Source: Pseudooceanicola pacificus
GTDB lineage: Bacteria; Pseudomonadota; Alphaproteobacteria; Rhodobacterales; Rhodobacteraceae
Direction of reading: 5' to 3'
NCBI RefSeq assembly: GCF_009789075.1
Contig: NZ_WNXQ01000002.1
Coordinates: 248,001 to 312,000 of the forward strand
Length of the DNA stretch: 64,000 nt
Under the pieces are notes generated by a model. The model did not search any database, had not been told where the DNA came from, and saw only the letters and a list, made by a program, of their open reading frames with translations. Both the position numbers and the translations under genes were made by a program. Each line of letters starts with the position of its first letter. Position 1 is the first letter of the stretch. This document shows positions 1-9,226 of this stretch, piece after piece.

Positions 1-250
1 ACCGACGCGCGGCATCGACATCGGCACCAAGCAGCAGATCTACGCCTTCCTGCGCAAGCTCGCCGCCGAGGGCCACGGAGTCGTCGTGATCTCGTCTGAA
101 ATGCAAGAGGTGATCGGCCTCTCGGACCGGGTGATGGTGATGCGCTCGGGCCGGATCGCCAAGGTTCTGTCCGGCGACCAGATCACCGAGGACATAATCA
201 TCCGGCACGCCATGGGCGTTGGCACGGGCAGCACGGAAAGGGTGGCATGA
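1..250 (+). CDS. sugar ABC transporter ATP-binding protein, C-terminal fragment
   Basis: Only the last 82 codons are in the window; the reading frame enters at base 2 and ends at the TGA at 248-250. The fragment begins PTRGIDIGTKQQIY and continues through VVVISSEMQEV and LSDRVMVMRSGRI. These are the signature of the second nucleotide-binding half of double-domain sugar ATPases of the RbsA/XylG/MglA type. The protein would energise import by the permease and binding protein that follow. The stop codon overlaps the permease start as ATGA, so the two genes are translationally coupled. The substrate cannot be read from this domain. Confidence 0.9.
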   Translation, partial: PTRGIDIGTKQQIYAFLRKLAAEGHGVVVISSEMQEVIGLSDRVMVMRSGRIAKVLSGDQITEDIIIRHAMGVGTGSTERVA

Positions 251-1248
251 TGGCGACCGAAACAGCGGCGCGCAAGCCGCGCAAGGCGCTCCCCTCGATG
301 AGCGTTCTGGGGCCTGTGATCGCGCTCGTGCTGCTGATCGTGGTGGGCACGGCGCTGAACTCCAACTTCCTGAGCGCGGCCAATATCACCAATGTGCTGG
401 CGCGATCCGCCTTCATCGGCATCATCGCCGTGGGCATGACCTTCGTGATCACGGCAGGCGGGCTTGACCTGTCGGTGGGCTCGATGGCGGCCTTCATCGC
501 GGGGCTGATGATCCTGGTGATGAACGCGGCGCTGCCGGTGCTGGGGATCGGCATTCCGATCATCCTGCTGGGCATGGCCGTGGCGCTGGTGGCGGGGATC
601 GCGGCGGGGCTTCTGAACGGCTTCCTCATCACCACACTGGGGATCGAGGCCTTCATCGTCACGCTGGGCAGCATGGGCATCTATCGCAGCCTGGTCACCT
701 GGCTGGCTGATGGCGGCACGCTCAGCCTCGACTTCGGGCTGCGCACCTTCTACCGGCCGGTCTATTTCGGCGGGCTGTTCGGGATCAGCTGGCCGATCAT
801 CGTCTTTGCGCTGGCCGTCATCGTCGGCGAGGTGCTGATGAGCCGCGCCCGGTTCGGGCGCCATTGCGCGGCCATCGGCTCGAACGAGAGCGTGGCGCAT
901 TATTCCAACGTCAACGTCAACCGCACCCGGCTGCTGACCTATGCCATGCTCGGGATGCTCGTCGGCGTGGCGACGATCATGTATGTGCCACGGCTCGGCT
1001 CGGCCTCGGCCTCGACCGGGGTTCTGTGGGAGCTTGAGGCGATCGCGGCGGTGATCATCGGCGGCACCATCCTCAAGGGCGGCTTCGGCCGGGTCTGGGG
1101 CACGGTGATCGGCGTTCTGATCCTGAGCATGATCGACAACATCCTGAATCTGACCGACTTGGTCTCGCCCTATCTCAACGGCGCGATCCAGGGGGTCATC
1201 ATCATTCTCGCGGTAATCCTGCAGCGGGAAGCCAAGGCGAAGGGATGA
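247..1248 (+). CDS. sugar ABC transporter permease (RbsC/XylH type)
   Basis: This 333-aa polytopic inner-membrane protein has about eight to ten hydrophobic segments. It contains GMTFVITAGGLDLSVGS around residues 60-77, the hallmark of the ribose/xylose-type permease family (BPD_transp_2). Further family features are LGIEAFIVTLGSMGIYRSL in the middle and AVIIGGTILKGGFGRVWGT towards the end. It presumably forms the homodimeric channel for the sugar carried by the adjacent periplasmic protein. The ATG overlaps the ATPase stop, and the binding-protein gene starts 29 bp downstream behind a strong ribosome-binding site. The length is normal for the family. Confidence 0.92.
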   Translation: MMATETAARKPRKALPSMSVLGPVIALVLLIVVGTALNSNFLSAANITNVLARSAFIGIIAVGMTFVITAGGLDLSVGSMAAFIAGLMILVMNAALPVLGIGIPIILLGMAVALVAGIAAGLLNGFLITTLGIEAFIVTLGSMGIYRSLVTWLADGGTLSLDFGLRTFYRPVYFGGLFGISWPIIVFALAVIVGEVLMSRARFGRHCAAIGSNESVAHYSNVNVNRTRLLTYAMLGMLVGVATIMYVPRLGSASASTGVLWELEAIAAVIIGGTILKGGFGRVWGTVIGVLILSMIDNILNLTDLVSPYLNGAIQGVIIILAVILQREAKAKG

Positions 1249-1277
1249 GCCTTCGCCATTCTAAGGGAGGAAACGAA

Positions 1278-2234
1278 ATGTCTTACATGAAGACTTTGCT
1301 GGCCGGATGCACGGCGCTTGCGCTGAGCACCGGCGGGGCGCTGGCGCAGGACGGCGACACCAAAGTGATCGGCGTGTCGATCCCCGCGGCGACCCATGGC
1401 TGGGCCGGCGGCATGAACTTCCACGCGCAGCAGACGGTGGAACGGCTGGAAAAGGTCTATCCGCAGCTCGATTTCGTGCTGGCCACGGCCTCGGATCCGG
1501 GCAAGCAGGTCAATGATATCGAAGACATGGTGGCGACGCGCAACATCGACGCGCTGGTGGTGCTGCCCTTTGAATCCGACCCGCTGACGCCGCCGGTTCA
1601 GGCGGTTGCCGAAAGTGGCGCCTGGGTCACCGTGGTGGACCGCGGCCTGTCGATTCCGGGTATCGAAGACCTCTACGTGGCCGGCGACAATCCCGGCTTC
1701 GGGCGGGTCTCGGGCGAATACATGGTCTCGCAGATGCCCGACGGCGGCAAGATCGTGGTGCTGCGCGGCATCCCCACCACCATCGACAACGAGCGTGTCG
1801 AAGGGTTCCAGCAGGCGATCGAAGGCTCGGGCATCGAGATCGTCGACATGGAGCACGGCAACTGGAACCGCGACGACAGTTTCAACGTCATGCAGGATTT
1901 CCTGTCCAAGCATCCGCAGCTTGACGCGGTTTGGGCCTCGGATGACGACATGGCGGTCGGCGTGCTGGCGGCTATCGACGCGGCGGGGCGCGACGACGTG
2001 AAATTCGTGCTCGGCGGTGCCGGCATGAAGGAGATGATCAAGCGCGTGATGGATGGGGATTCGATGATCCCCGCCGACGTGACCTACCCGCCGTCGATGA
2101 TCGCCACGGCGATCGAGCTGACGGCGGTCGGGCTGACCTCGAACGCGCCGGTGTCGGGCACGTTCACCATCGGCTCGGTGCTGATCACCTCGGACAATGC
2201 CGAGCAGTTCTACTATCCTGACAGCCCCTTCTGA
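1278..2234 (+). CDS. sugar ABC transporter periplasmic substrate-binding protein
   Basis: This is a 318-aa periplasmic binding protein of the ribose/galactose type (Peripla_BP_4). The chosen ATG at 1278 follows AGGGAGGAAACG at good spacing; an in-frame start at 1245 lacks such a site. The first 24 residues form a typical signal peptide ending ALA-Q. The mature part opens with KVIGVSIPAATHGWAGG. It then shows NDIEDMVATRNIDALVVLPF and AVWASDDDMAVGVLAAI, the usual ligand-binding hinge elements. With the preceding ATPase and permease it completes a three-part importer. The xylulokinase-like gene downstream suggests a pentose or pentitol substrate, which is inference. Confidence 0.9.
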   Translation: MSYMKTLLAGCTALALSTGGALAQDGDTKVIGVSIPAATHGWAGGMNFHAQQTVERLEKVYPQLDFVLATASDPGKQVNDIEDMVATRNIDALVVLPFESDPLTPPVQAVAESGAWVTVVDRGLSIPGIEDLYVAGDNPGFGRVSGEYMVSQMPDGGKIVVLRGIPTTIDNERVEGFQQAIEGSGIEIVDMEHGNWNRDDSFNVMQDFLSKHPQLDAVWASDDDMAVGVLAAIDAAGRDDVKFVLGGAGMKEMIKRVMDGDSMIPADVTYPPSMIATAIELTAVGLTSNAPVSGTFTIGSVLITSDNAEQFYYPDSPF

Positions 2235-2252
2235 TCCTGAGGGGCGTGATGC

Positions 2253-2274
2253 GGGCGGGCAGCGATGCCCGCCC
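2253..2274 (+). terminator. stem-loop between binding-protein gene and xylulokinase gene
   Basis: GGGCGGGCA, the loop GCGA, then TGCCCGCCC form a perfect 9-bp stem 18 bases after the binding-protein stop codon. No T-run follows. It is therefore more likely an mRNA-stabilising or partial-termination hairpin, which would keep the binding-protein transcript more abundant than the kinase message, than a full terminator. Confidence 0.5.
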
Positions 2275-2414
2275 CCATGCTTCCGCCGCGCCGCCACCGG
2301 CGCCTGCACACCGACCGGATCGCTTGACGGGACGGGGGGCACCCCGGACAAGGTCGGACTGATCCACGCCGCGGGATGACTCCCGCGCCACAACCGCTCA
2401 CGGGAGAAGACGGA

Positions 2415-3866
2415 ATGGCATATCTGGGTGTCGACCTTGGCACGTCGGGGCTGCGCGCCCTGCTTGTGGACGCGGGCGGCACGCCGCTTGGCGCCGCCGA
2501 AAGGGCCTATGAGGTACAGCACCCGCAGTCGGGCTGGTCCGAGCAGGACCCGTCGGAATGGATCGCGGCGCTGGAGGGCGCGGTCGCAGAGCTGCGCGCG
2601 GCGCATCCCGAATTTGCCGGGCTGCGCGGTATCGGCGTCGCCGGGCACATGCACGGGGCGACGCTGCTGGACGCGGCGGGCGAGGTGATCCGCCCCTGCA
2701 TCCTGTGGAACGACACCCGTTCGCATGTCGAGGCGGCGGCTCTGGACGCGATGGAGGGCGTGCGCGACATCTCGGGCAATATCGTCTTTCCCGGCTTCAC
2801 CGCGCCGAAACTGGCCTGGGTGCGCGCGCATGAGCCCCAGAATTTCGCCAGGGTCGCCAAGGTGCTGCTGCCGGCGGCCTACCTGAATTTCCACCTGACC
2901 GGCAGCTATTTCGCCGACATGTCCGACAGCGCCGGGACCGCCTGGCTGGACACCAGGGCGCGGGGCTGGTCCGAGGCGCTGCTGGATGCGGGCGGGATGC
3001 GGCGCGACCAGATGCCCGACCTGCTGGAGGGCAGCGAGGCCGGGGGCCGGTTGAAGCCCGAACTGGCGGCGCGATGGGGGCTGTCCGGGCCGGTGGTTGT
3101 TGCCGGGGGCGCGGGCGACAATGCCGCCGCCGCCTGCGGCATCGGCGCGATGAACGAGGGGCAGGGCTTTGTCTCGCTCGGCACGTCGGGCGTGCTGCTG
3201 GCGGCGCGCGATGGCTATCGCCCCGCGCCCGAGACGGCGCTGCACACCTTTTGCCACGCGGTCCCGGGCCGGTGGTACCAGATGGGGGTGATGCTCTCGG
3301 CGACCGACAGCCTCAACTGGCTGGCCCGGATCACCGGCTCCACCCCGCGCCAGCTTGTCGCGCCGCTTGGCGAGGTGCTGCACGCGCCCGGCCGGGTGCG
3401 CTTCCTGCCGTATCTGTCGGGCGAACGCACGCCCCATAACGATGCCGAGATCCGGGGCAGCTTTACCGGGCTGGGCGCCGAGACCACGCGCGACGACCTG
3501 ACCCGCGCCGTGCTCGAAGGGGTCACCTTTGGCCTGCGCGACAGCCAGTCGGCGCTGGAGGCCACGGGCCTGCGGCTGCAGCGGCTGATCGCCATCGGCG
3601 GCGGCAGCGGGTCGCGCTACTGGCTGAAGCTGATCGCCACCGCGCTGAACGTGACGCTGGACCTGCCGAGCGGCGGCGAGTTCGGCGCCGCGCTCGGGGC
3701 GGCCCGGCTGGGTATGGTGGCCTCGGGCGACCACCTGGTGGAGGATGCGATGACCAAGCCCCCGACCGGCGAAGAGATCACGCCCGAACCGGCGCTGATC
3801 GCGCAGTTCGACGAGGCCTATCAGCGGTTCCGCGCCACCTATGGTGCGGTCCGGTCGGTGCAATAG
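2415..3866 (+). CDS. xylB: FGGY-family carbohydrate kinase, xylulokinase-like
   Basis: The protein has 483 aa, matching bacterial xylulokinases (about 484). It starts at the ATG at 2415 behind GGGAGAAG and opens with YLGVDLGTSGLRALLVD, the N-terminal phosphate-binding motif of FGGY kinases. GHMHGATLLDAAG corresponds to the GQMHG motif of xylulokinases, with His in place of Gln. ILWNDTRS, SLGTSGVLLAA and a C-terminal IAIGGGSGSRYW sugar-kinase motif follow. It would phosphorylate an imported ketopentose (D-xylulose or similar) with ATP in the cytoplasm. It is the last gene of the sugar-uptake operon. The substitution leaves room for a related substrate such as ribulose or another ketose. Confidence 0.82.
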   Translation: MAYLGVDLGTSGLRALLVDAGGTPLGAAERAYEVQHPQSGWSEQDPSEWIAALEGAVAELRAAHPEFAGLRGIGVAGHMHGATLLDAAGEVIRPCILWNDTRSHVEAAALDAMEGVRDISGNIVFPGFTAPKLAWVRAHEPQNFARVAKVLLPAAYLNFHLTGSYFADMSDSAGTAWLDTRARGWSEALLDAGGMRRDQMPDLLEGSEAGGRLKPELAARWGLSGPVVVAGGAGDNAAAACGIGAMNEGQGFVSLGTSGVLLAARDGYRPAPETALHTFCHAVPGRWYQMGVMLSATDSLNWLARITGSTPRQLVAPLGEVLHAPGRVRFLPYLSGERTPHNDAEIRGSFTGLGAETTRDDLTRAVLEGVTFGLRDSQSALEATGLRLQRLIAIGGGSGSRYWLKLIATALNVTLDLPSGGEFGAALGAARLGMVASGDHLVEDAMTKPPTGEEITPEPALIAQFDEAYQRFRATYGAVRSVQ

Positions 3867-3967
3867 CCCGCGCGGCGCAGGGGCTGACCTGTGCAGCCTC
3901 CGCCGGGTCGATATACCTCAGGGCCGATGCTCCATAGACCAACGCCAAGCCGCAGGCCCTCAGCACC

Positions 3968-5389
3968 TCACGTCCCGCAGAAGGTCGCCTGGATTTCCTC
4001 TCCGGCGGCCGGGGGGCTGGCGAGGTCGGCCGCGTCGGGCTGGTCGTCGAAGGGGTGGGCGAGCACCTGCCGCAGACGCTCGAACGGGGCCATGTCGCCA
4101 GCCACCGCGGCCTCGATCATCTGCTCGACCCGGTGGTTGCGCGGGATATAGGCCGGATTGGCCAGGCGCATGCGCTCGGCCACGCCGTCCTCGCCCGCGC
4201 TGCGGGCCGTCCAGCGTGTTTCCCAGGTGTCGAACCCCTCGCGGTCGAGGAACTGGTCGCGCGCGGCCGCACCGCCAAGCGCGCGGAAGGTGTTGGTGAA
4301 ATCGGCCCGGTTCTGCGCCATCAGGCTCAGCAGGTCGACAATCAGCGCCTCGTCCCCGTCCTGCGCCGTGGCCAGGCCCAGCTTGGCCCGGAAAAGCGTC
4401 AGCCATTCGGCATGGACCCGGTCGGGCACCGCGTGGATCGCCGCGGTGAAACGCTGGATCGCGTCCTCGCGGTCCGGCATCAGCGCCACCAGGCAGGATG
4501 CCAGCTGCGCCAGATTCCAGGCCACGATCTGCGGCTGGTTCTGGTAGGCATAGCGGCCCTGCCGGTCGATCGAGGAATAGACCGTCGCCGGGTGATAGGC
4601 GTCCATGAAGGCGCAGGGGCCATAGTCGATGGTCTCGCCCGAAAGGCTGGTGTTGTCGGTGTTCATCACGCCGTGGATGAAGCCGACGGACATCCACTGC
4701 GCCACCAGCCGGGCCTGCCGGGCGATCACGGCCTCCAGGAATTCCACCGGATCCGTGGCCTCGGGGTAGTGCCGGGCCAGGGTGTAATCATAGAGGCGCT
4801 GCAGACCCGCGCGATCCTGCCGCGCGGCGAAATACTGGAAGGTGCCGACCCGGATATGGCTGGAGGCCACGCGCGTCAGCACCGCGCCGGGCAGGGGGAG
4901 TTCACGCATGATCTCTTCGCCCGTGGCCACGGCGGCCAGGGCCCGGGTGGTGGGAATGCCAAGCGCATGCATCGCCTCGGAGACCAGGTATTCGCGCAGC
5001 ACCGGGCCCATCCAGGCCCTGCCGTCGCCCATGCGGGAATAGGGCGTGGGGCCGGCGCCTTTCAGCTGGATGTCGCGGCGGGTGCCGCCGGAATCGACCA
5101 CCTCGCCCAGCAGGATCGCGCGGCCGTCGCCGAGTTGCGGGGAAAATCCGCCGAACTGGTGCCCGGCATAGACCTGCGCCAGCGGGGCCGCGCCTTCGGG
5201 CGTGGCATTGCCCGAAAACAGCCGGGCCAGGTCGTCCTCGCCCGGCAGGTCGGTGATGCCCAGCCCCGCCGCCAGCGGGGCGTTGAAGGCCAGCAGGCGC
5301 GGCGCGGCAACCGGCGTGGGGCCGAGCCGGGTGAAGAACCCGTCGGGCAGGGCGGCATAGGTGTTGTCAAAGGGGATCGCGATGCTCAT
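3968..5389 (-). CDS. selO: SelO/YdiU family protein adenylyltransferase
   Basis: This 473-aa protein of the SelO/YdiU pseudokinase family transfers AMP from ATP to protein Ser/Thr/Tyr side chains (established for family members). Hallmarks are [18 protein letters not shown] near residue 85, [18 protein letters not shown], and [20 protein letters not shown] followed by GPCAFMD, which carries the Asn and DYG metal-binding residues. The C-terminus ends FCGT, with a Cys where some animal homologues carry selenocysteine; the TGA after the Thr is read here as a normal stop. The gene stands alone and is convergent with the kinase gene upstream. The length is typical. Confidence 0.93.
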   Translation of the reverse strand: MSIAIPFDNTYAALPDGFFTRLGPTPVAAPRLLAFNAPLAAGLGITDLPGEDDLARLFSGNATPEGAAPLAQVYAGHQFGGFSPQLGDGRAILLGEVVDSGGTRRDIQLKGAGPTPYSRMGDGRAWMGPVLREYLVSEAMHALGIPTTRALAAVATGEEIMRELPLPGAVLTRVASSHIRVGTFQYFAARQDRAGLQRLYDYTLARHYPEATDPVEFLEAVIARQARLVAQWMSVGFIHGVMNTDNTSLSGETIDYGPCAFMDAYHPATVYSSIDRQGRYAYQNQPQIVAWNLAQLASCLVALMPDREDAIQRFTAAIHAVPDRVHAEWLTLFRAKLGLATAQDGDEALIVDLLSLMAQNRADFTNTFRALGGAAARDQFLDREGFDTWETRWTARSAGEDGVAERMRLANPAYIPRNHRVEQMIEAAVAGDMAPFERLRQVLAHPFDDQPDAADLASPPAAGEEIQATFCGT

Positions 5390-5601
5390 GCCCCCAGTCT
5401 ATGCGTTCCGGCGCGGATTGCCACGGCTGTCGCGCGGAGTTGACCGGGGCAGCGCGCAGCAGCGGGCTTGAACGGCCAACCTATCCCGTTCGGCCCGTGC
5501 GTGGGGGGTGAGCATGGGCGCATCGGCCCCCGCATCATCCCAAGGCCTGAAGCTCGGCCACCGTCCGCCCCCCCGGGAACATGCCCTGCGCCCCAAAGCG
5601 C

Positions 5602-6048
5602 CTAGAACCGGCGCGTCATCAGCATGTACTGCTCGCGCGGGGCGAATTTCTGCTTGCGGTAAAAGGCCACCGTGCGGGGATCGTCGCGCTTGACCTCCAG
5701 ATGCAGGGCGGTCAGCCCGGCCTGGGCCAGCGCCTTGGGCAGGATCGACAGCACCTCTCCGCCGATGCCGCGGCCGCGCACGCCGGGGCGGATCCAGATC
5801 TCGTCGACGAATCCGTCCAGCCCTCCGAACTCCAGCGACCAGCCGAAACAGATCACCACATAGCCGATGGGCGAACGGACCGGGCCGATCAGGTAGACCA
5901 CCCCGTGTTCCGACCCGTCGAGCAGGACCGACAGCGCGCGGGCGCGGATCTCGTCGGTCTGGTCGATCTCCATCTCGCCGTGGAACGCCGCCACCATCGG
6001 CAGCAGGCGCTGCAGGTCTTCGGGGCCGGCAAGGTGCAGAGAGGTCAC
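5602..6048 (-). CDS. GNAT family N-acetyltransferase
   Basis: This is a 148-aa acetyltransferase of the GNAT fold. The start is taken as the GTG at 6048, which overlaps the stop of the upstream nucleoside hydrolase gene (GTGA). Longer in-frame extensions would lie wholly inside that gene. The acetyl-CoA-binding loop is visible as RPGVRGRGIGGEVLSIL around residues 88-104. It is followed by LHLEVKRDDPRTVAFYRKQKF, the usual end of the fold. The acceptor substrate cannot be predicted. Coupling to the nucleoside hydrolase implies co-expression, though not necessarily a shared pathway. Confidence 0.85.
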   Translation of the reverse strand: MTSLHLAGPEDLQRLLPMVAAFHGEMEIDQTDEIRARALSVLLDGSEHGVVYLIGPVRSPIGYVVICFGWSLEFGGLDGFVDEIWIRPGVRGRGIGGEVLSILPKALAQAGLTALHLEVKRDDPRTVAFYRKQKFAPREQYMLMTRRF

Positions 6049-6983
6049 AGGCGGGCCAGCCTTTCTGCCAGCAGGGCGAAAAAGCCGTCGGCGTCGATCG
6101 TGCCCATGAACATCGCATTGGCCGGGCGGTCGGTGACGCCCCACCAGTCGGCCACCGTCATGCCCATGGTCAGTTCCGAGGTCGTCTCGATCTCGACATT
6201 GATGTGCCGCCCGGTGAACAGGTCGGGCCGGATCAGATAGGCGGTCACGCAGGGATCGTGCAGCGGGGCGCCGTCACTGCCGTATTTTTCCTTGTCGAAG
6301 CGTTCGAAGAAATCGGTCATCTGGGCGACGGCGATCCCGACCGGCGTGCCGATGGCGCGGAAGGCATCGTTGCGGGCGCGGGTGACCAGCGCCTGATGCG
6401 TCACATCCAGCGACATGACCACAAGCGGAACGCCGGATTTGAACACGATATCAGCGGCCTGCGGGTCGACGTAGATGTTGAACTCGGCGGCCGGGGTGAT
6501 GTTGCCCACCTCGAAATAGGCCCCGCCCATCAGCACGATCTCTTGCACCCGTTCGACGATGTCGGGCGCCTGGACAAAGGCCTGGGCGATATTGGTCAGC
6601 GGGCCAAGCGGGCAGAGCGTGACCGTCCCCGGCGGTTCGCTGCGCAGCGTCTCGATGATGAAATCCACCCCGTGGCCGGGCTGCAGCGGCATCGTCGGAT
6701 CGGGGAGTTTCGGGCCGTTCAGGCCGGTCTCGCCATGCACATGCTCGGCGGTGACCAGCGGGCGGCCCATCGGGCGGTCGCAGCCGGCAAAGACCTTGAC
6801 CTCGGGGTGGCCGGCCAGTTCGCAGACGATGCGCGCGTTCTTGGCGGTCAGCGACAGCGGCACGTTTCCGGCAACGGCAGTGATGCCCAGCACCTCGATC
6901 TCTGCGGGGCTGGCGAGGGCCAGCAGGATGGCGACGGCGTCGTCCTGTCCCGGATCGGTGTCGATGATGATCTTGCGCGCCAT
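6045..6983 (-). CDS. nucleoside hydrolase (IUNH family)
   Basis: This 312-aa cytoplasmic hydrolase is of the inosine/uridine-preferring family. It would cleave the N-glycosidic bond of ribonucleosides to base and ribose. The N-terminal DTDPGQDDAVAILLAL is the calcium-binding DxDxxxDD motif. LMGGAYFEVGNITPAAEFN matches the central substrate-binding region, and HDPCVTAYLI supplies the conserved His-Asp near residue 240. Fit to rihA/B/C-type enzymes is good, but base preference is not evident. It is followed by an overlapping acetyltransferase gene. The terminator of the iron-binding-protein gene lies just upstream, so this gene probably has its own promoter in the 180 bp between. Confidence 0.9.
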   Translation of the reverse strand: MARKIIIDTDPGQDDAVAILLALASPAEIEVLGITAVAGNVPLSLTAKNARIVCELAGHPEVKVFAGCDRPMGRPLVTAEHVHGETGLNGPKLPDPTMPLQPGHGVDFIIETLRSEPPGTVTLCPLGPLTNIAQAFVQAPDIVERVQEIVLMGGAYFEVGNITPAAEFNIYVDPQAADIVFKSGVPLVVMSLDVTHQALVTRARNDAFRAIGTPVGIAVAQMTDFFERFDKEKYGSDGAPLHDPCVTAYLIRPDLFTGRHINVEIETTSELTMGMTVADWWGVTDRPANAMFMGTIDADGFFALLAERLARL

Positions 6984-7161
6984 TCAGTCCCCCGTATTGC
7001 GCGGGCGAGAGTGACGCGGGATCGCCCGGTTGTCCACCGTCGAGAGGGGCCGCGCAGGATGCCGCCGGGCAGTTGCCTGCGGAACGGGCCGGGTCATGGG
7101 AAGGGCGGGATCGGAGCGGTTGCAGGGCGAAGCCTTAATATCGGATCGCAATACACTGACA

Positions 7162-7196
7162 GAAAACGAAAAAGGCCCGCCGAAACCGGCGGGCCC
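7162..7196 (-). terminator. Rho-independent terminator of the iron-binding-protein gene
   Basis: Read on the minus strand, a 9-bp GC stem (GGCCCGCCG/CGGCGGGCC, plus-strand 7174-7195) with a 4-base loop is followed by TTTTTCGTTTTC. It lies 24 bp after the stop of the 7220-8233 gene, so transcription of that gene should end here, before the nucleoside hydrolase. Confidence 0.88.
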
Positions 7197-7219
7197 TTGC
7201 GCGATCTTCGGGCTGACGG

Positions 7220-8233
7220 TCAGCCGTCGAAATCGACCTGTTCCATCAGCTTCAGCGCGGCGGGGCGCAGCTTGGCCAGCTCGGCCAGATTCACGTCATC
7301 GGGGGTGAAGCTGCCCCAGCCCTTAACCAGTTCCGACGGTTCCGAGCCCTCGGCGATCGGATATTCGTGGTTGGCCGCGGCATAGATCCCCTGCGCCTCG
7401 GGCGAGACGAGGAAGTCCATGAACTTGATGGCATTTTCGCGGTTCGGGCTGGCCTTGGTCAGCGCGATGCCCGAGATGTTCACATGGGTGCCGCCGCCTT
7501 CGAAGGTGGGAAAGACGATGCGGACGGAATTGGCCCATTCCGTCTGTTCGGGATCTTCCAGCATCTCGCCCATGTAATAGGTGTTGCCCAGGCTGATGTC
7601 GCATTCCCCGGCCCAGATCGCCTTGACCTGCGCGCGGTCATTGCCCTGCGGCTTGCGGGCGAGGTTGGATTTCAGCGCCTCCAGCCAGGTCTTGGTGGCC
7701 TCTTCGCCGTGGTGGTACAGGTAGGCGGCGGTGAGGGCGACGTTATAGGGGTGCATGCCCGAGCGGGTGCAGATCCGGCCCTTCCACTTGGGATCGGCGA
7801 GATCCTCGTAGGTGGTCACCTCGCCGTCGGCGACGCGGTCCTTGCTGGCATAGACGATGCGGGCGCGGGTGGTCAGCGCCCACCACTGGCCGTCCGGGTC
7901 GTGATAGGCGGCGGGCACCTTGGCGGCCAGGGTTGGATCGGTGATCGCCTCGGTCACGCCGGCGTCCACCACGGCGGCCAGGCGCGCGATATCCACGGTC
8001 AGGACCAGATCGGCGGGCGAGCGCGCGCCCTCGGCCTTCAACCGTTCCACCATGCCCTTGTCGAGGAAGGCGATGTTGACGGTGATCCCGGTCTCCTTGG
8101 TGAAGGCGTCGGCCAGCGGCTGGATCAGCTCGGGCTGGCGGTAGGAGTACAGGTTGACCTCTTCGGCCAGGGCGGGAGTGGCGACAAGGGCGACGCCACA
8201 GGCGAGGGCGGTCTTGCGGGCAAGTGTAAGCAT
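7220..8233 (-). CDS. Fe(3+) ABC transporter periplasmic binding protein (FbpA/FutA type)
   Basis: This 337-aa secreted protein has a signal peptide of about 23 residues (ending ATPALA-EE). The mature part begins VNLYSYRQPELIQPLADAF, the typical opening of ferric-binding proteins of the FbpA/AfuA/FutA group. The paired tyrosines that ligate iron fit the GNTYYMGEML motif around residue 218. The protein should capture Fe(3+) in the periplasm. No permease or ATPase gene is adjacent, and a strong terminator follows directly, so it is expressed as a single gene. Its membrane partners must be encoded elsewhere if it is functional. No clear Fur box was found in the 88 bp upstream. Confidence 0.9.
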   Translation of the reverse strand: MLTLARKTALACGVALVATPALAEEVNLYSYRQPELIQPLADAFTKETGITVNIAFLDKGMVERLKAEGARSPADLVLTVDIARLAAVVDAGVTEAITDPTLAAKVPAAYHDPDGQWWALTTRARIVYASKDRVADGEVTTYEDLADPKWKGRICTRSGMHPYNVALTAAYLYHHGEEATKTWLEALKSNLARKPQGNDRAQVKAIWAGECDISLGNTYYMGEMLEDPEQTEWANSVRIVFPTFEGGGTHVNISGIALTKASPNRENAIKFMDFLVSPEAQGIYAAANHEYPIAEGSEPSELVKGWGSFTPDDVNLAELAKLRPAALKLMEQVDFDG

Positions 8234-8320
8234 TCGGTCCTCCGGATTCTGCTGACCGCGGAATGCCCGACAAAAGTGCTCAGGTCAATGCCTTATGAAA
8301 TCACTCAGGTAACCGGGGCG

Positions 8321-9163
8321 CTATCCGGACCGGCCCGATCCGCCCCGGGCGCGGGCCTTGTCCTCGGCCTTGGCGATGTCCCACATGGTGTCCATCTCGG
8401 CCAGGTCGCTGTCGGCGGGGCGCTTGCCGATCGCGTCAAGTTGGTCCTCTATCCGCTTGAAACGGCGCGTGAACTTGGCATTTGCGCCGCGCAGGGCCGC
8501 TTCGGGATCGACGCCCATGTGCCGCGCCAGATTGGCCATCACGAAGAGCAGGTCGCCAAATTCCTCTTCGATCTCCTCGGGGCCCAGGGTGTCGCGCGCC
8601 TCGACCAGTTCGGCGGTCTCTTCGGTCAGCTTGGACAAAACGTCGCCGGTTCCGGGCCAGTCGAACCCGACGCGGGCGGCGCGTTTCTGCAGCTTGACCG
8701 CCCGGGTCAGCGCGGGCAGGCCCATCGCCACCCCGTCCAGCACGCCGGTCTGCGCCTTGCCGGCGCGTTCGGCGGCCTTGATCGCCTCCCAGTCGGCGGT
8801 CTGCTGTTCGGCGGATTTCTCGCGGCTCTCGTCGCCAAAGACATGGGGATGCCGGGCGACCATCTTGTCAGACATGGTGTTGGCCACGTCGTGAAAATCG
8901 AACAGCCCGCGTTCCGAGGCCATCTGCGCATGGAACACCGACTGGAACAGCAGGTCGCCCAGTTCGCCGCGCAATTCGTCCCAGGCCTCGCGCTCGATGG
9001 CGTCGGCGACCTCATATGCTTCCTCGATCGTATAGGGGGCGATGCTGGCAAAGTCCTGTTCCAGGTCCCAGGGGCAGCCGGTGGCCGGATCGCGCAGGCG
9101 GCGCATGATTTCCAGCAGCCGGGGTAACCCGCCGTCAGGGTCGTGGATCAGATCATCTGCCAT
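8321..9163 (-). CDS. mazG: nucleoside triphosphate pyrophosphohydrolase MazG
   Basis: This 280-aa protein consists of two MazG repeats, as in E. coli MazG. It hydrolyses (d)NTPs to the monophosphate and pyrophosphate in nucleotide-pool cleaning. The first repeat shows GCPWDLEQDF, then EEAYEVADAIE and ELRGELGDLLFQSVFHAQMA. The second has TEETAELVEA and EEEFGDLLFVMANLARHM. These supply the E-x-x-E and E-x-x-D metal ligands. The ATG at 9163 is used; the long upstream extension of the open frame is the shadow of the oppositely oriented amidohydrolase gene. The next gene (9227, plus strand) is divergent at 63 bp, so the promoters are back to back. Confidence 0.93.
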   Translation of the reverse strand: MADDLIHDPDGGLPRLLEIMRRLRDPATGCPWDLEQDFASIAPYTIEEAYEVADAIEREAWDELRGELGDLLFQSVFHAQMASERGLFDFHDVANTMSDKMVARHPHVFGDESREKSAEQQTADWEAIKAAERAGKAQTGVLDGVAMGLPALTRAVKLQKRAARVGFDWPGTGDVLSKLTEETAELVEARDTLGPEEIEEEFGDLLFVMANLARHMGVDPEAALRGANAKFTRRFKRIEDQLDAIGKRPADSDLAEMDTMWDIAKAEDKARARGGSGRSG

Positions 9164-9226
9164 TGCGGGATCTCCGGCTTTCGGGTTGAGTGCACCCTGA
9201 CCCGAGGCGCTGTCAGGAGTCCACCC

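Noticed and set aside
1170..3863. Very long minus-strand open frame opposite the sugar operon (similar ones at 14224-17832, 19861-21936, 59754-62048)
   Set aside because: These are shadows of real genes in high-GC DNA; the translations are Arg/Gly/His/Pro-rich with no domain or signal, and the plus strand holds well-conserved proteins.
3968..3973. TGA at the end of selO as a selenocysteine codon
   Set aside because: A Cys already occupies the redox position two residues earlier, and the frame beyond the TGA shows no conserved continuation or SECIS-like element that I can see.
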